From Microbacterium sp. BH-3-3-3 (GTDB lineage Bacteria; Actinomycetota; Actinomycetes; Actinomycetales; Microbacteriaceae), in contig NZ_CP017674.1 in the NCBI RefSeq assembly GCF_001792815.1, forward strand, positions 558,001 to 622,000: a stretch of 64,000 nt of DNA, given 5' to 3'. Each line of letters opens with the position of its first letter. Position 1 is the stretch's first letter. The translations under genes were made by a program, and so were the position numbers. Of the stretch, positions 36,107 through 44,470 are shown piece after piece. Below the pieces are notes generated by a model. That model was not told the DNA's origin, did no database searches, and was given only the letters and a program-made list of their open reading frames with translations.

Positions 36107-36202
36107 GCTCGCGTTCCTCCTCATCGGTTCGTTCCTTCCACGCTAGATCAGCGAGGGTCCCCCGGCAATGACATCCGCGTCGGGGGCTGCGGCGTGTCGC
36201 AA

Positions 36203-36889
36203 TCAGGACAGGATTCGCTCGAGCGCTTCGCGCACGAACATCCCCCGCACCTCGTCGAGACGGGTGGCGAGCTCGGGCGCGAGCTCGCTCGCACGGGCTC
36301 GGGATGCCGCGTCGGGACGCCGCAGCAGGGCCGACATCGCCGACTCGACGAGAGCAACCTCGCGCTCCGCGCTCTGTCGCAGCGCCCGCACGTGGCGGGG
36401 CTCGATCCCGTGACGGTCGAGGGCGACCAGGGCGCGCAGCAGCGCGACGGTCTGCTCCGGGTAGGTCTCGGCCGCCGTGATCACGCCGGTGCTCACGGCG
36501 TCGTTCAGCAGCTGGGGGCCGGCACCCGCGGTGCTCAGCAGCTCGTCGCGCCGGTAGCGGCGCGGGGCGGCGGTCATCGACGGGATCGACGTCGGCGGGG
36601 CGGGGTTACGGCCCGCGTCGAGCTCGGCGAGGTAGTCGCGGATGACGACGAGCGGCAGGTAGTGGTCGCGCTGGAGCGTGAGCGCCATGCGCAGACGCTC
36701 GAGGTCGGCCGGTGAGAACTTTCGGTAGCCCGACTCGGTGCGCGTGGGCGAGACGATTCCCTGCACCTCGAGGAAGCGCAGCTTGCTGGAGGTGAGGGCC
36801 GGGAAATCGGGGGTCAGACGCGCGAGCACCTGACCGATGCTGAGCAGCCCCGCAGCCGTCTGACGACCACGGGAGGGGGCTGCCGCCAT
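36203..36889 (-). CDS. ftsR: MerR-family regulator FtsR
   Basis: The 228-residue product has an N-terminal MerR domain (about 14-90): LLSIGQVLARLTPDFPALTSSKLRFLEVQG, then SPTRTESGYRKFSPADLERLRMALTLQRDHYLPL, followed by a variable linker and a helical C-terminal region (about 125-228). The TPDFP and SKLRFLE features are those of FtsR, which activates ftsZ in C. glutamicum. The ATG shares one base with the stop of the FHA gene (TGATG), so both are co-translated. The double palindrome before ftsZ (3807-3853) is a candidate target. Confidence 0.87.
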   Translation of the reverse strand: MAAAPSRGRQTAAGLLSIGQVLARLTPDFPALTSSKLRFLEVQGIVSPTRTESGYRKFSPADLERLRMALTLQRDHYLPLVVIRDYLAELDAGRNPAPPTSIPSMTAAPRRYRRDELLSTAGAGPQLLNDAVSTGVITAAETYPEQTVALLRALVALDRHGIEPRHVRALRQSAEREVALVESAMSALLRRPDAASRARASELAPELATRLDEVRGMFVREALERILS

Positions 36890-37383
36890 CAGTGCTCTGC
36901 CGCGGGCAGGTCGACCGGCGACCCGAAGAAGTTCAGCCGGAACTTGCCGATGCGCACCTCGGCGCCGTTGACGAGGGCGGAGCGGTCGACGCGTTCGCCG
37001 TTGACGTAGCTCCCGTTGAGCGAGCGCTGGTCGACGATCTCGAACGCCGTGCCCGTGCGGATGATCTCGGCGTGGCGACGCGAGACGGTCACGTCGTCGA
37101 AGAAGAGGTCGGCCTCGGGGTGGCGTCCGACCGTGGTGACGTCGGTGTCGAGCAGATACCGGGCGCCGGTGGTCGGGCCGGAGCGCACGATCAGAAGGGC
37201 GGCTCCTCCGGGAAGCGCGTCGATGGCTTCGAGCTCGGCCTCGGTGAGGTCGGCGCCGAAGGGGACGAACGACAGGTCGGCGTCGTGGCCGAAGGTCTCG
37301 GTCGTGTCGTGCGAACGCTCGGACGCGACGGCGTCAGCCGCGCGCCGAATGTCGTCGCGATCGAATCGGCGGGTCTCGTCCAC
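36889..37383 (-). CDS. garA: FHA-domain signalling protein (GarA/OdhI-like)
   Basis: Small phosphothreonine-binding regulator of 164 residues. The N-terminus has a threonine pair in DTTETFG (about residue 28), in the place where GarA/OdhI are phosphorylated by PknB/PknG-type kinases. The FHA domain (about 65-155) shows LLDTDVTTVGRHPEADLFF, DDVTVSRRHAEI and SLNGSYVNGERV. Unphosphorylated GarA/OdhI inhibits 2-oxoglutarate dehydrogenase and glutamate dehydrogenase. Start: GTG at 37383 with AAGGAG six bases upstream; longer versions lack conservation. The PASTA kinase of this window and Lpd, a component of 2-oxo-acid dehydrogenases, make functional partners. Confidence 0.9.
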   Translation of the reverse strand: MDETRRFDRDDIRRAADAVASERSHDTTETFGHDADLSFVPFGADLTEAELEAIDALPGGAALLIVRSGPTTGARYLLDTDVTTVGRHPEADLFFDDVTVSRRHAEIIRTGTAFEIVDQRSLNGSYVNGERVDRSALVNGAEVRIGKFRLNFFGSPVDLPAAEH

Positions 37384-37735
37384 GGCTTCTCCTTCTCGTT
37401 CACCATAACCCGACCGGTTCGCCTGGGGAGGGGGAACCGGCCTCGCGCGGGCCGTGATGATGCGTGATGTGTCTTCGTTCGTCGACGCCGGGCAACGCGT
37501 TTCGGGTCGCGGAAGGCCAGGCGGGGACACTCGAACCTACCGACCCGGAGACGGCCCTGTCGAGTCCGCGCCCGCGCGGCGTCATCGTTGTCATGCCGCG
37601 CCCCGCCCGCGACGGGTCTGAGGGACGGACACCGCCCCGCTCCGGGTCACCCGCGCGCACTCCTTCTCTCACCCGACGCGGACGCGTCACGGACGCTCCC
37701 AGGCCCGTGTCGGGAGGCCTCGTTAGGGTCGGAGA
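37384..37735. other. Divergent intergenic region between garA and the CopC-like gene
   Basis: These 352 bases contain no convincing gene. Seen: TATGGT at 37402-37407 (minus strand), a possible garA -10; an inverted repeat CCGGTTC (37414-37420) with GAACCGG (37434-37440) around a 13-base centre that could be an operator; and the leaderless -10 of the CopC-like gene at 37724-37729. Confidence 0.5.
37724..37729 (+). promoter_or_regulatory. Candidate leaderless -10 box of the CopC-like gene
   Basis: TAGGGT, six bases, then the GTG start at 37736. Confidence 0.5.
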
Positions 37736-38398
37736 GTGACTTCCCCCGTGGCGCCGCGTCGGCGCACCCTCCCCGCCCTTCTCGCGACCGCCCTGCTGGC
37801 CGCCGCCGCTCTGCTCGTGCCGGCGCTTCCCGCCGCAGCGCACGACGACCTGGTCTCGACCGACCCGTCGGCCGATGCCGTGCTTGAGGCGTTGCCCGCC
37901 GAGATCACCTTCACCTACAGCGCCGATGTGCTGACCGACCCCGGCGCCACCGTCGTGCAGGTCACCGACGCGTCGGGTGCGTCGCTGACCTCCGGCGCGC
38001 CGGTCGTCGACGGCAGCACCGTCGTGCAGCCGCTGGCCGGACCCGCATCGGGCGCCGTCTCGGTGCTCTGGCGCGTGGTGTCGAGCGACGGTCACCCCAT
38101 CGACGGGTCGTTCTCGTTCACCGTGCCCGCGGCCGCCCCCACCCCGACCGCGACGGCCACGCCCACCTCCTCACCCGCGCCCTCGGCGAGCCAGACCACG
38201 GCCGAGAGCGCCGCTCCCACGTCGACTCCGGATGCCACCGCCGTCCCGGCGGACACCGCGTCAGAGGCCTCTCCCCTGCCGTGGATCCTGCTGGTGGTCG
38301 CGCTCGTGCTGGTCGCCGCGGTGATCATCGTCGTCGTCGTGTCGCGCGGCCGTCGTCGTGCGTCCGGTGGCGGGTCGACCGGCACACCCGCGCGATAG
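37736..38398 (+). CDS. CopC-domain surface protein with C-terminal membrane anchor
   Basis: The 220-residue product has a signal peptide (about 1-35, cleavage after LPAAA), then a CopC/YobA-type Ig-like domain (about 36-130) beginning with AHDDLVSTDPSADAVLEALP and ending SSDGHPIDGSFSFTV. The mature N-terminal His and the His in DGHP are the copper-ligand positions of CopC. A Pro/Thr/Ser-rich linker (about 131-180) leads to a C-terminal membrane segment (about 183-205) and basic tail. No CopD or copper ATPase is adjacent, so copper handling is suggested only by the domain. Confidence 0.85.
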   Translation: MTSPVAPRRRTLPALLATALLAAAALLVPALPAAAHDDLVSTDPSADAVLEALPAEITFTYSADVLTDPGATVVQVTDASGASLTSGAPVVDGSTVVQPLAGPASGAVSVLWRVVSSDGHPIDGSFSFTVPAAAPTPTATATPTSSPAPSASQTTAESAAPTSTPDATAVPADTASEASPLPWILLVVALVLVAAVIIVVVVSRGRRRASGGGSTGTPAR

Positions 38399-38401
38399 GA
38401 T
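38396..38401 (+). promoter_or_regulatory. Candidate leaderless -10 box of lpd
   Basis: TAGGAT, six bases, then the ATG at 38408. It overlaps the end of the preceding gene; AGGA within it could alternatively act as a weak ribosome site. Confidence 0.4.
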
Positions 38402-38407
38402 TTGCGC

Positions 38408-39805
38408 ATGCCTCATTACGATCTGGTCATTCTCGGTGCGGGTCCCGGCGGGTATGTGGCCGCCGTCCGCGGCGCACAGCTCGGACTCTCGGTCGCGATC
38501 GTCGAAGAGAAGTACTGGGGCGGTGTGTGCCTCAACGTCGGGTGCATCCCCTCCAAGGCCCTTCTGCGCAACGCCGACCTCGCTCACACCTTCCACGCGA
38601 AGGCCGACATGTTCGGCATCTCGGGTGACGTGCACTTCGACTTCGGCAAGGCGTTCGACCGTTCGCGGTCGGTGGCCGCCGGCCACGTCAAGGGCATCCA
38701 CTACCTGATGAAGAAGAACAAGGTCACCGAGTACGAGGGTCGCGGGTACTTCGCCGACGACCACACGCTCGACGTGACCAAGACCGACGGCTCGAAGGAG
38801 CAGGTCACCTTCGACAACGTCATCATCGCCACGGGCTCCACCGTGCGTCTGCTCCCGGGCGTCACGCTGAGCGAGAACGTCGTGACCTATGAGGAGCAGA
38901 TCCTCACCCGCGAGCTCCCCGAGTCGATCGTCATCGTCGGCGCCGGTGCCATCGGCATGGAGTTCGCCTACGTCATGACGAACTACGGCGTGAAGGTCAC
39001 CATCATCGAGTTCCTCGATCGCGCCCTGCCCAACGAAGACGCCGAGGTCTCGAAAGAGATCCAGAAGCAGTACAAGGGCTACGGCGTCGACATCCTCACC
39101 TCGACCAAGGTCGACTCGGTCACCGACCACGGCGACAAGGTCACCGTCGCCTACACGGCGAAGGACGGCTCGCAGGGGTCGATCGACGCCGGCCGCGTGC
39201 TCATGTCGATCGGCTTCGCGCCGAAGGTCGACGGCTTCGGTCTCGAGAACACGGGCGTGAAGCTCACCGAGCGCGGTGCCATCGAGATCGACGACCACAT
39301 GCGCACCAACGTGCCGCACATCTACTCCATCGGCGACGTCACCGCGAAGCTGCAGCTCGCGCACGTGGCCGAGGCCCAGGGCGTCGTCGCGGCCGAGACC
39401 ATCGGCAATGCCGAGACGCAGACCCTCGGCGACTACCGCAACATGCCGCGCGCGACGTTCTGCAACCCGCAGGTCGCCTCGTTCGGCCTGACCGAGCAGC
39501 AGGCACGCGACGCGGGCCACGACATCAAGGTGTCGAAGTTCCCGTTCTCGGCCAACGGCAAGGCGAACGGCCTCGGCGAGCCCGTCGGTTTCGTCAAGCT
39601 CGTCGCCGACGCCGAGACCCTCGAGCTCATCGGCGGCCACCTCATCGGCCCCGACGTCTCGGAGCTTCTGCCCGAGCTCACGCTGGCGCAGAAGTGGGAC
39701 CTCACCGCTCTCGAAGCAGCCCGCAACGTGCACACCCACCCGACGCTGTCGGAGGGCCTGCAGGAGGCCTTCCACGGCCTCGCGGGGCACATGATCAACC
39801 TCTGA
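38408..39805 (+). CDS. lpd: Dihydrolipoyl dehydrogenase
   Basis: FAD-dependent disulphide oxidoreductase (E3) that reoxidises the lipoyl groups of pyruvate, 2-oxoglutarate and branched-chain dehydrogenases and the glycine cleavage system. The 465-residue product has the FAD site [14 protein letters not shown], the redox disulphide CLNVGC (residues 41 and 46), the NAD site [16 protein letters not shown], the second FAD motif YSIGDVT and the C-terminal catalytic HTHPTLSE. No E1 or E2 gene is adjacent, so it is probably shared between complexes. Start: ATG at 38408; a TTG two codons earlier is unlikely. Confidence 0.97.
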   Translation: MPHYDLVILGAGPGGYVAAVRGAQLGLSVAIVEEKYWGGVCLNVGCIPSKALLRNADLAHTFHAKADMFGISGDVHFDFGKAFDRSRSVAAGHVKGIHYLMKKNKVTEYEGRGYFADDHTLDVTKTDGSKEQVTFDNVIIATGSTVRLLPGVTLSENVVTYEEQILTRELPESIVIVGAGAIGMEFAYVMTNYGVKVTIIEFLDRALPNEDAEVSKEIQKQYKGYGVDILTSTKVDSVTDHGDKVTVAYTAKDGSQGSIDAGRVLMSIGFAPKVDGFGLENTGVKLTERGAIEIDDHMRTNVPHIYSIGDVTAKLQLAHVAEAQGVVAAETIGNAETQTLGDYRNMPRATFCNPQVASFGLTEQQARDAGHDIKVSKFPFSANGKANGLGEPVGFVKLVADAETLELIGGHLIGPDVSELLPELTLAQKWDLTALEAARNVHTHPTLSEGLQEAFHGLAGHMINL

Positions 39806-39816
39806 CCCGTCAGAGA

Positions 39817-39852
39817 ACGAAGGCCCGCCCGGTGTTCCGGGCGGGCCTTCGT
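39817..39852 (+). terminator. Terminator of lpd
   Basis: Perfect 16-bp stem with a TGTT loop, 11 bases after the lpd stop; it also faces the end of the convergent CYTH gene and may serve both. The following bases are GTCGTTGGTGTG. Confidence 0.85.
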
Positions 39853-39884
39853 CGTTGGTGTGAGGCCTGTGGAGTCGAGGCGCG

Positions 39885-40535
39885 TCAGTGGCCGAGCGCC
39901 CGAGCGAGCTTCGATCCGGATGCCGCGGGGCGACCGCCCGCGGCGAACACCGCCGCGTCGACGGCGGCGAAGAAGGACGCGCGCCCCTGCTCGTCGGCGG
40001 GACCGGCGGGGCCCAGCTCGACCTCCCACTCGCGCCACGCCGATTCCACGCCGCGGCGCTCATCGTGCGCGCGCACGTGATCGTCGACGAACTCGGCGAC
40101 CTGCTCACCGTCGGCGTCGAGCAGGGCGTACGCGGTGCGGTCGTTCCGCAGCCGCGCGAGCGGGATGAACGGTGGCGCCGCGTGAGCGGCGACGGCATCC
40201 TGAACCGCCGGAGGCACCACCGGGTTCGCACCGGGGGCGGTGGACGGGTCGTCGTCCAGCGGCCAGTGGGTCTCGGTGCGACCCGCGCCGTCGAGCGGGC
40301 CCTTCACGTGCCACCCCGCGTCGGGGCCGCCGGTGCGTCGACGCACGGCGATGCCGGCGCGGGCGAGGTCGGCCGCGGGCGTGTCGATGTAGCGCGCGTC
40401 GAGGTCACGCGGTTCGGCCGCGCCGACCGACACCACACCCGGCAGCGCCGACCAGTCGGGCAGGGGTGTGGTGTCGTCGACGTCGTATTTCGACTCGATC
40501 TCAACGCTGGAAGCGCCGTGCGAGTCTGCGCTCAA
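39885..40535 (-). CDS. CYTH-domain protein (adenylate cyclase/thiamine triphosphatase fold)
   Basis: The 216-residue product begins near SVEIESKYDVDD, the CYTH EXEXK-type motif, and continues with DARYIDTPAADLARAGIAVRRRTGG, WHVKGPLDGAGRTETHWPL, ARLRNDRTAYALLDADG, VAEFVDDHVRAH and a WREWEVELGP acidic strand. These charged beta-strands line the tunnel that binds triphosphates in CYTH proteins; activity (triphosphatase or cyclase) cannot be told. No CHAD domain is fused. The start is TTG at 40535, overlapping the upstream gene's stop as TTGA; no in-frame ATG or GTG gives the EXEXK motif. Confidence 0.82.
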   Translation of the reverse strand: MSADSHGASSVEIESKYDVDDTTPLPDWSALPGVVSVGAAEPRDLDARYIDTPAADLARAGIAVRRRTGGPDAGWHVKGPLDGAGRTETHWPLDDDPSTAPGANPVVPPAVQDAVAAHAAPPFIPLARLRNDRTAYALLDADGEQVAEFVDDHVRAHDERRGVESAWREWEVELGPAGPADEQGRASFFAAVDAAVFAAGGRPAASGSKLARALGH

Positions 40536-40759
40536 TCGTCGCGTCCGTCGGCGTTCGGGTTGATGTCCTCGGTCTCCTCCGAGAAGACGAAGACCGCCTG
40601 CGTGGGGCCGTCGGCGTCTCCGGTGTTCTCGAGACCGCCGTCGCGACGGTAGACGAGCTGTCCCTCGCTGTAGGGCATGATCAGCGTGTCGTCGGTCTCG
40701 TTCTCGAGGGGGAGCACCTGCCCGTCGAGCGGGCCTCCGGTCAGTCGTGCAATAGCCAT
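40532..40759 (-). CDS. Small conserved-looking protein of unknown function
   Basis: A 75-residue acidic protein, MAIARLTGGPLDGQVLPL at the N-terminus, then YSEGQLVYRRDGG and a tail rich in Asp/Glu/Asn (EETEDINPNADGRDD). The TGGPLDGQ element and the YRRDG beta-hairpin recur in small actinobacterial proteins, but I cannot name a family. It is translationally coupled to the CYTH gene (TTGA overlap), so the two probably act or are made together. Its promoter would lie in the 68-base divergent gap shared with the amidotransferase gene. Confidence 0.7.
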   Translation of the reverse strand: MAIARLTGGPLDGQVLPLENETDDTLIMPYSEGQLVYRRDGGLENTGDADGPTQAVFVFSEETEDINPNADGRDD

Positions 40760-40814
40760 GCCGCCAGCGTAGACCGCGGGGCCGACCGCGCCCCGCGCCT
40801 TGACAGGGCGGGCT

Positions 40815-40820
40815 TAGAAT
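40815..40820 (+). promoter_or_regulatory. Candidate leaderless -10 box of the amidotransferase gene
   Basis: TAGAAT, seven bases, then the GTG start at 40828. Confidence 0.5.
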
Positions 40821-40827
40821 CGCTCGG

Positions 40828-41583
40828 GTGACATGGACGGACCTGCCCGGTGATCGCCCGTTCGTCCTTCTCGCCACGCGCGCGCAGGACGGCCCGGCCG
40901 ACGAGGAGTACGCGCTCTTCCTCCGTTTCACGGGTCTGCGTCCCGAGCGCCTGCGACGTGTGCGCCTGGAACGCGAGTCGATGCCCGATCTCGACCTCGA
41001 CGAGATCTCCGGCATCCTGGTCGGGGGAAGTCCGTTCAACGCCTCCGACCCGGTCGAGCGCAAATCCGCGGTGCAGCAGCGGGTCGAGGCCGAGATCGCC
41101 GCACTCGTCGAGGCGGTCGTCGCGCGCGACACCCCGTTCCTCGGCGCCTGTTACGGCGTGGGCACCCTGGGGACGCACCTGGGGGCACCCATCGACGGCA
41201 CGTACGCCGAGCCGATCAGCGTCGTCGACGTGACCCTCACCGCCGAGGGACGCGACGACCCGCTCGCCGCGGGGCTTCCCCAAACCTTCCCCGCCTTCGT
41301 CGGCCACAAAGAAGCGATCAGCGAGCTGCCCTCGAGCGCCGTGCTGCTGGCCTCGTCTTCCACGTGCCCGGTGCAGATGTTCCGGCTGGGGCAGAACGTC
41401 TACGCGACGCAGTTCCACCCGGAGCTCGACCTCGACGGGATCGTCACGCGGATCCACGCCTATGCGGCCTTCGGCTACTTCGCCGCCGACGAGCTCGACC
41501 TCACGCTCGCCGCGGTGCGACGCGCGCCCGTCGAGGCACCCTCGCTCCTGCTGCGGACGTTCGTCGAGCGCTACGCGCGCTGA
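40828..41583 (+). CDS. Class I glutamine amidotransferase-like protein
   Basis: The 251-residue product is a stand-alone GATase1 domain. The nucleophile is the Cys in FLGACYGVGTLGTHLG, the oxyanion glycine region is GILVGGSPFNASD, and the His-Glu pair is in ATQFHPELDLDG. Such proteins are often annotated as GMP synthase-like, but there is no synthetase domain; they may act as gamma-glutamyl hydrolases or supply ammonia to an unknown partner. No partner gene is adjacent. Confidence 0.85.
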   Translation: MTWTDLPGDRPFVLLATRAQDGPADEEYALFLRFTGLRPERLRRVRLERESMPDLDLDEISGILVGGSPFNASDPVERKSAVQQRVEAEIAALVEAVVARDTPFLGACYGVGTLGTHLGAPIDGTYAEPISVVDVTLTAEGRDDPLAAGLPQTFPAFVGHKEAISELPSSAVLLASSSTCPVQMFRLGQNVYATQFHPELDLDGIVTRIHAYAAFGYFAADELDLTLAAVRRAPVEAPSLLLRTFVERYAR

Positions 41584-41727
41584 CGCCGCACGCGCCTTTC
41601 GGGGCGGTGCGCGTCGCGAGCGCTCCCCCGCGGCGTCGCTGCGGAGCCCTCGTGCGAATCGCGAGGGGCTCGGCGTGCCCGGGTACGCGACTGTCGCTCC
41701 GGAGCGAGACCGTGGCGCCGCGACCGC

Positions 41728-42462
41728 TCAGGCGTGCTGCGGCGGCGTGACCCGCACGACGTCGAGCGCCGCGGTGACGGCCGGGTGCGCGCGGCGCAGG
41801 AACGGGTCGAGGCCGAGATCGACGAGGTGCACGCGTCCGGCCAGCTCGGGTCCGCGCCCGCGGACGAGTCCCGCCTTGAGCGCGCCGAAGGTCACAGTGA
41901 GGTCGGCGGGGAGGACGGCGGCATCCGCGGTGCCCTCGTCGGGGTCGAGCCCGCTCGGTACATCGACGGCGATCACCCGCGGTCGACGCGAGGTGAGCGC
42001 GAGGATGCACTCGACGATCGCCCGGGAACCCCCGCGCAACCGCCGGTCGGTCAGGCGCCCGATCCCCAGGATGCCGTCGAGCACCAGCGCGTAGTCGCCG
42101 ACCCGCGCGCAGACCTCCGACGCCGGCAGCACGCGTGCGCCCGCGGCGACGGCCGCGTCGAGGGCGGCACGATGCACGCGGTCGCGCACCAGCACGACGT
42201 CGACGCGCTCGGATCCCCGGGCGAGCTCGGCCGCAGCGTAGAGCGCATCGCCGCCGTTGTCGCCGGCGCCGACGAGCACGAGCACGGGGCCGGGCGCCCG
42301 CGCCGACTCGGCCGCGGCGATCTCGGCGAGGGCCAACGCCGCCCAGCGCATGAGCGGGTGGCCCTCGGCCAGCCGCGGGGCTTCGGCGGCCCGCACCGCG
42401 TCGGCCGTGTAGGCGGCGACGCGTTCACCGGTGGCCAGCACGGCCGATCGCGGGTCAGACAT
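41728..42462 (-). CDS. nnrE: NAD(P)H-hydrate epimerase (YjeF N-terminal domain)
   Basis: Repair enzyme that interconverts R and S forms of hydrated NAD(P)H for the NnrD dehydratase. The 244-residue product shows APRLAEGHPLMRWAALALAEI, the phosphate-binding VLVLVGAGDNGGDALYAA, DGILGIG, AVDVPSGLDPDEG and LTVTFGALKAGLV. Only the epimerase domain is present; no dehydratase (YjeF C-terminal) domain is fused or adjacent. ATG at 42462 overlaps the end of the YihY-like gene by eight bases. Confidence 0.88.
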   Translation of the reverse strand: MSDPRSAVLATGERVAAYTADAVRAAEAPRLAEGHPLMRWAALALAEIAAAESARAPGPVLVLVGAGDNGGDALYAAAELARGSERVDVVLVRDRVHRAALDAAVAAGARVLPASEVCARVGDYALVLDGILGIGRLTDRRLRGGSRAIVECILALTSRRPRVIAVDVPSGLDPDEGTADAAVLPADLTVTFGALKAGLVRGRGPELAGRVHLVDLGLDPFLRRAHPAVTAALDVVRVTPPQHA

Positions 42463-43540
42463 CGGTCCGGGAGCCGGCCTTCGCCCCGGCGTTCGACTCG
42501 GCATCGCTCTCGCGTGCAGCGGCGGTGGGATCGGCGGTGGCGAGCGTCTCGCGTTCCTTCGTTTCGGCCTCGCGCGCGGCAGTCAATTCTCCGGTCGCCG
42601 CCTGGACGGCCTTCTCGGCGCGGCGGACGCGGAACTGGATCATCGTCGACGCGCCGAACTTGGCGCGGACGCGGTCGTGGTCTTCTTCGGTCGCCACGGT
42701 GATGTACGCCCCGGCGATCAGGATCACCTGGCTCGACAGGTTGAGCCAGAGCAGAAGGGCGATCAGCGAGGCGAACGTCGCCAGCAGCGGGTTGTTGCTC
42801 GCGCCGCCGATGAACAGTCCCGACAGCTGCTGGAGCACCACCAGGCCGAAGCCGCCGAGGAGGGCCCCGCGCAGGAGAGTGCTGCGGCGGGTGCGCACCC
42901 CGGACAACGCCGCGAACGCCACCGCGATGGCGGCCGAGTCGAGCGCCAGCACGATGATGGTCGACACGAGCCACGTGAAGAACGCGGTCACCCACGAGTC
43001 AGCGGACACGCCGATGAGCTCGCGCACGAAGGTCAGTCCGGCGGTGGCGACGAACGTCACGAGCGCGGCGGCGACGAGCGCGACGCCGATGCCGAGGGCC
43101 ACGCCGAGGTTGCGCAGCAGCACCCACACGATCAGCGTGTCGTCGGTGGTCACCCCGGCGATCTGACGGAGCGCGGAGCGCAGCGAGCCGATGGCGCCGA
43201 TCGCGGCGCCCAGAAGACCGAGGGTTCCGAGGATGCCGCCCAGCGTGAAGCCCGCCGGGGCATCGATGCTGCTCACGTCGAGCAGCCCCTTGGGGCCGAC
43301 GAGACCGGGGACCACGCTGTTCACCGAGCTCGTGAGGGCGCTCAACCCGGCGGGGTTCCCCGCGAGCCAGAGCGCGGCGAACGAGAAGCCCAGCAGCACC
43401 GCGGCGAACAGGCTGAACAGGGTGCGGTAGGTCACGCTGTCGGCCAGCATGGGGCCACGCGCCCCCGAGTAGACGAGGAAGGCGCGCACGACACGGAGCG
43501 ACAGGGCCCACGCGGTGACACGACGAATGAGGGCGGCCAT
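42455..43540 (-). CDS. YihY/BrkB family membrane protein
   Basis: The 361-residue product has about six membrane segments (between about 35 and 285), with YSGARGPMLADSVTYRTLFSLFAAVLL at the start of the domain and LLLWLNLSSQVILIAGAYI near its end, as in YihY/BrkB proteins once annotated as RNase BN. The cytoplasmic C-terminal tail (about 290-361) is highly charged and Ala/Glu-rich. Function is unknown; the family is widespread. It is co-transcribed with nnrE by overlap. Confidence 0.9.
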   Translation of the reverse strand: MAALIRRVTAWALSLRVVRAFLVYSGARGPMLADSVTYRTLFSLFAAVLLGFSFAALWLAGNPAGLSALTSSVNSVVPGLVGPKGLLDVSSIDAPAGFTLGGILGTLGLLGAAIGAIGSLRSALRQIAGVTTDDTLIVWVLLRNLGVALGIGVALVAAALVTFVATAGLTFVRELIGVSADSWVTAFFTWLVSTIIVLALDSAAIAVAFAALSGVRTRRSTLLRGALLGGFGLVVLQQLSGLFIGGASNNPLLATFASLIALLLWLNLSSQVILIAGAYITVATEEDHDRVRAKFGASTMIQFRVRRAEKAVQAATGELTAAREAETKERETLATADPTAAARESDAESNAGAKAGSRTDV

Positions 43541-43678
43541 GGGGTCAGCGTATCCACGCCGAGACGACCGGCCAGCGGGGTTGACCGATCGGACCGCGCG
43601 CGACAGCCGAACGGGCCGCGCGCCTCTCGACGCTCTCGCACCCGAGGCGTGACGTTCCGGGGGCGCCGGCCGCTGATC

Positions 43679-44140
43679 TCACCACGGGCCGGAGAGCACC
43701 CGCCACCAGGTTCCGGCGAGAAGGAAGGGTCCGAAGGCGAGCGCGGCGCCGCGCTCCCCCGCCGCGATCGTTCCCACCGCCGCGACCCCTCCGGCGACGA
43801 AGCCGGCCGCCAGACCCGACGCCACGGCCTCGACGCCGCACCATCCGAGGACCGCACCGCAGACCGCGGCGAGCTTGACATCGCCCCCGCCGAACGCGGC
43901 GGGGCGGGCGAGATGCACCGCGAGGCAGCCGACGAACGCCAACGCCGCTCCCCCGACGACGCTGCCCACGCGTCCAGGCTCGCCGGTGTTCAGCGCCGAA
44001 CCGACCAACAGCACCAGGATCATCGCCCCGCCCGGCAGCACGAGCGCATCGGGGAGGCGGTGCGTTCGCACGTCGATGACCACCAGCACGAGGCCGAGCA
44101 CCGCGAACACCGCCAGAGCGGGGGCGAGAGCCCACGGCAT
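43679..44140 (-). CDS. Minimal A24-family prepilin peptidase
   Basis: Aspartyl membrane protease of 153 residues with both catalytic Asp motifs, LVVIDVRTHRLPDALVLP and FGGGDVKLAA, among about five membrane segments. The N-terminal cytoplasmic methyltransferase domain of PilD is absent, as in TadV/CpaA-type enzymes. No pilin, tad or com gene is within the window, so its substrate is elsewhere. ATG at 44140 has GAGG six bases upstream. The 138-base gap after it holds no recognised feature. Confidence 0.85.
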   Translation of the reverse strand: MPWALAPALAVFAVLGLVLVVIDVRTHRLPDALVLPGGAMILVLLVGSALNTGEPGRVGSVVGGAALAFVGCLAVHLARPAAFGGGDVKLAAVCGAVLGWCGVEAVASGLAAGFVAGGVAAVGTIAAGERGAALAFGPFLLAGTWWRVLSGPW

Positions 44141-44148
44141 CCGGAACC

Positions 44149-44445
44149 TCAGGCGTCGAGAACGGCGAGGTCGACCAGCACCACCGCATCGGGGGCGATG
44201 CCCTCGGCGTCGCGCACCGCGCGCTTCAGCGGCAGCACGTACACGCCACCGGTCTGCGGGAAGATCGACGTGCGCCAGGTCGACCCGCCGATGGTCGCCT
44301 CGACGCGCACGCCGCCGAACCCGCGACGATACGTCTGCACCTCGCGGATCTCGGTGCTGAGCTCGACCGGGACCGCCACGAAATACCAGTCGCTGTCGCT
44401 GCGGGCCTCCCACCGGAAGACCTCGCCCTCGAACCGTACGAACAT
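44149..44445 (-). CDS. DUF1905 family protein
   Basis: The 98-residue product is one DUF1905 domain: FEGEVFRWEARSDSDWYFVAVP, then IREVQTYRRGFGGVRVEATIGG, WRTSIFPQTGGVYVLPLKRAVR and EGIAPDAVVLVDL. It forms a small beta-barrel of unknown role. The ATG at 44445 follows GGAGG with a good spacing; an ATG five codons earlier would lie upstream of that ribosome site. The prepilin peptidase gene follows within nine bases. Confidence 0.9.
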   Translation of the reverse strand: MFVRFEGEVFRWEARSDSDWYFVAVPVELSTEIREVQTYRRGFGGVRVEATIGGSTWRTSIFPQTGGVYVLPLKRAVRDAEGIAPDAVVLVDLAVLDA

Positions 44446-44470
44446 GGGTCCTCCTGTCATCGCGGTCACC

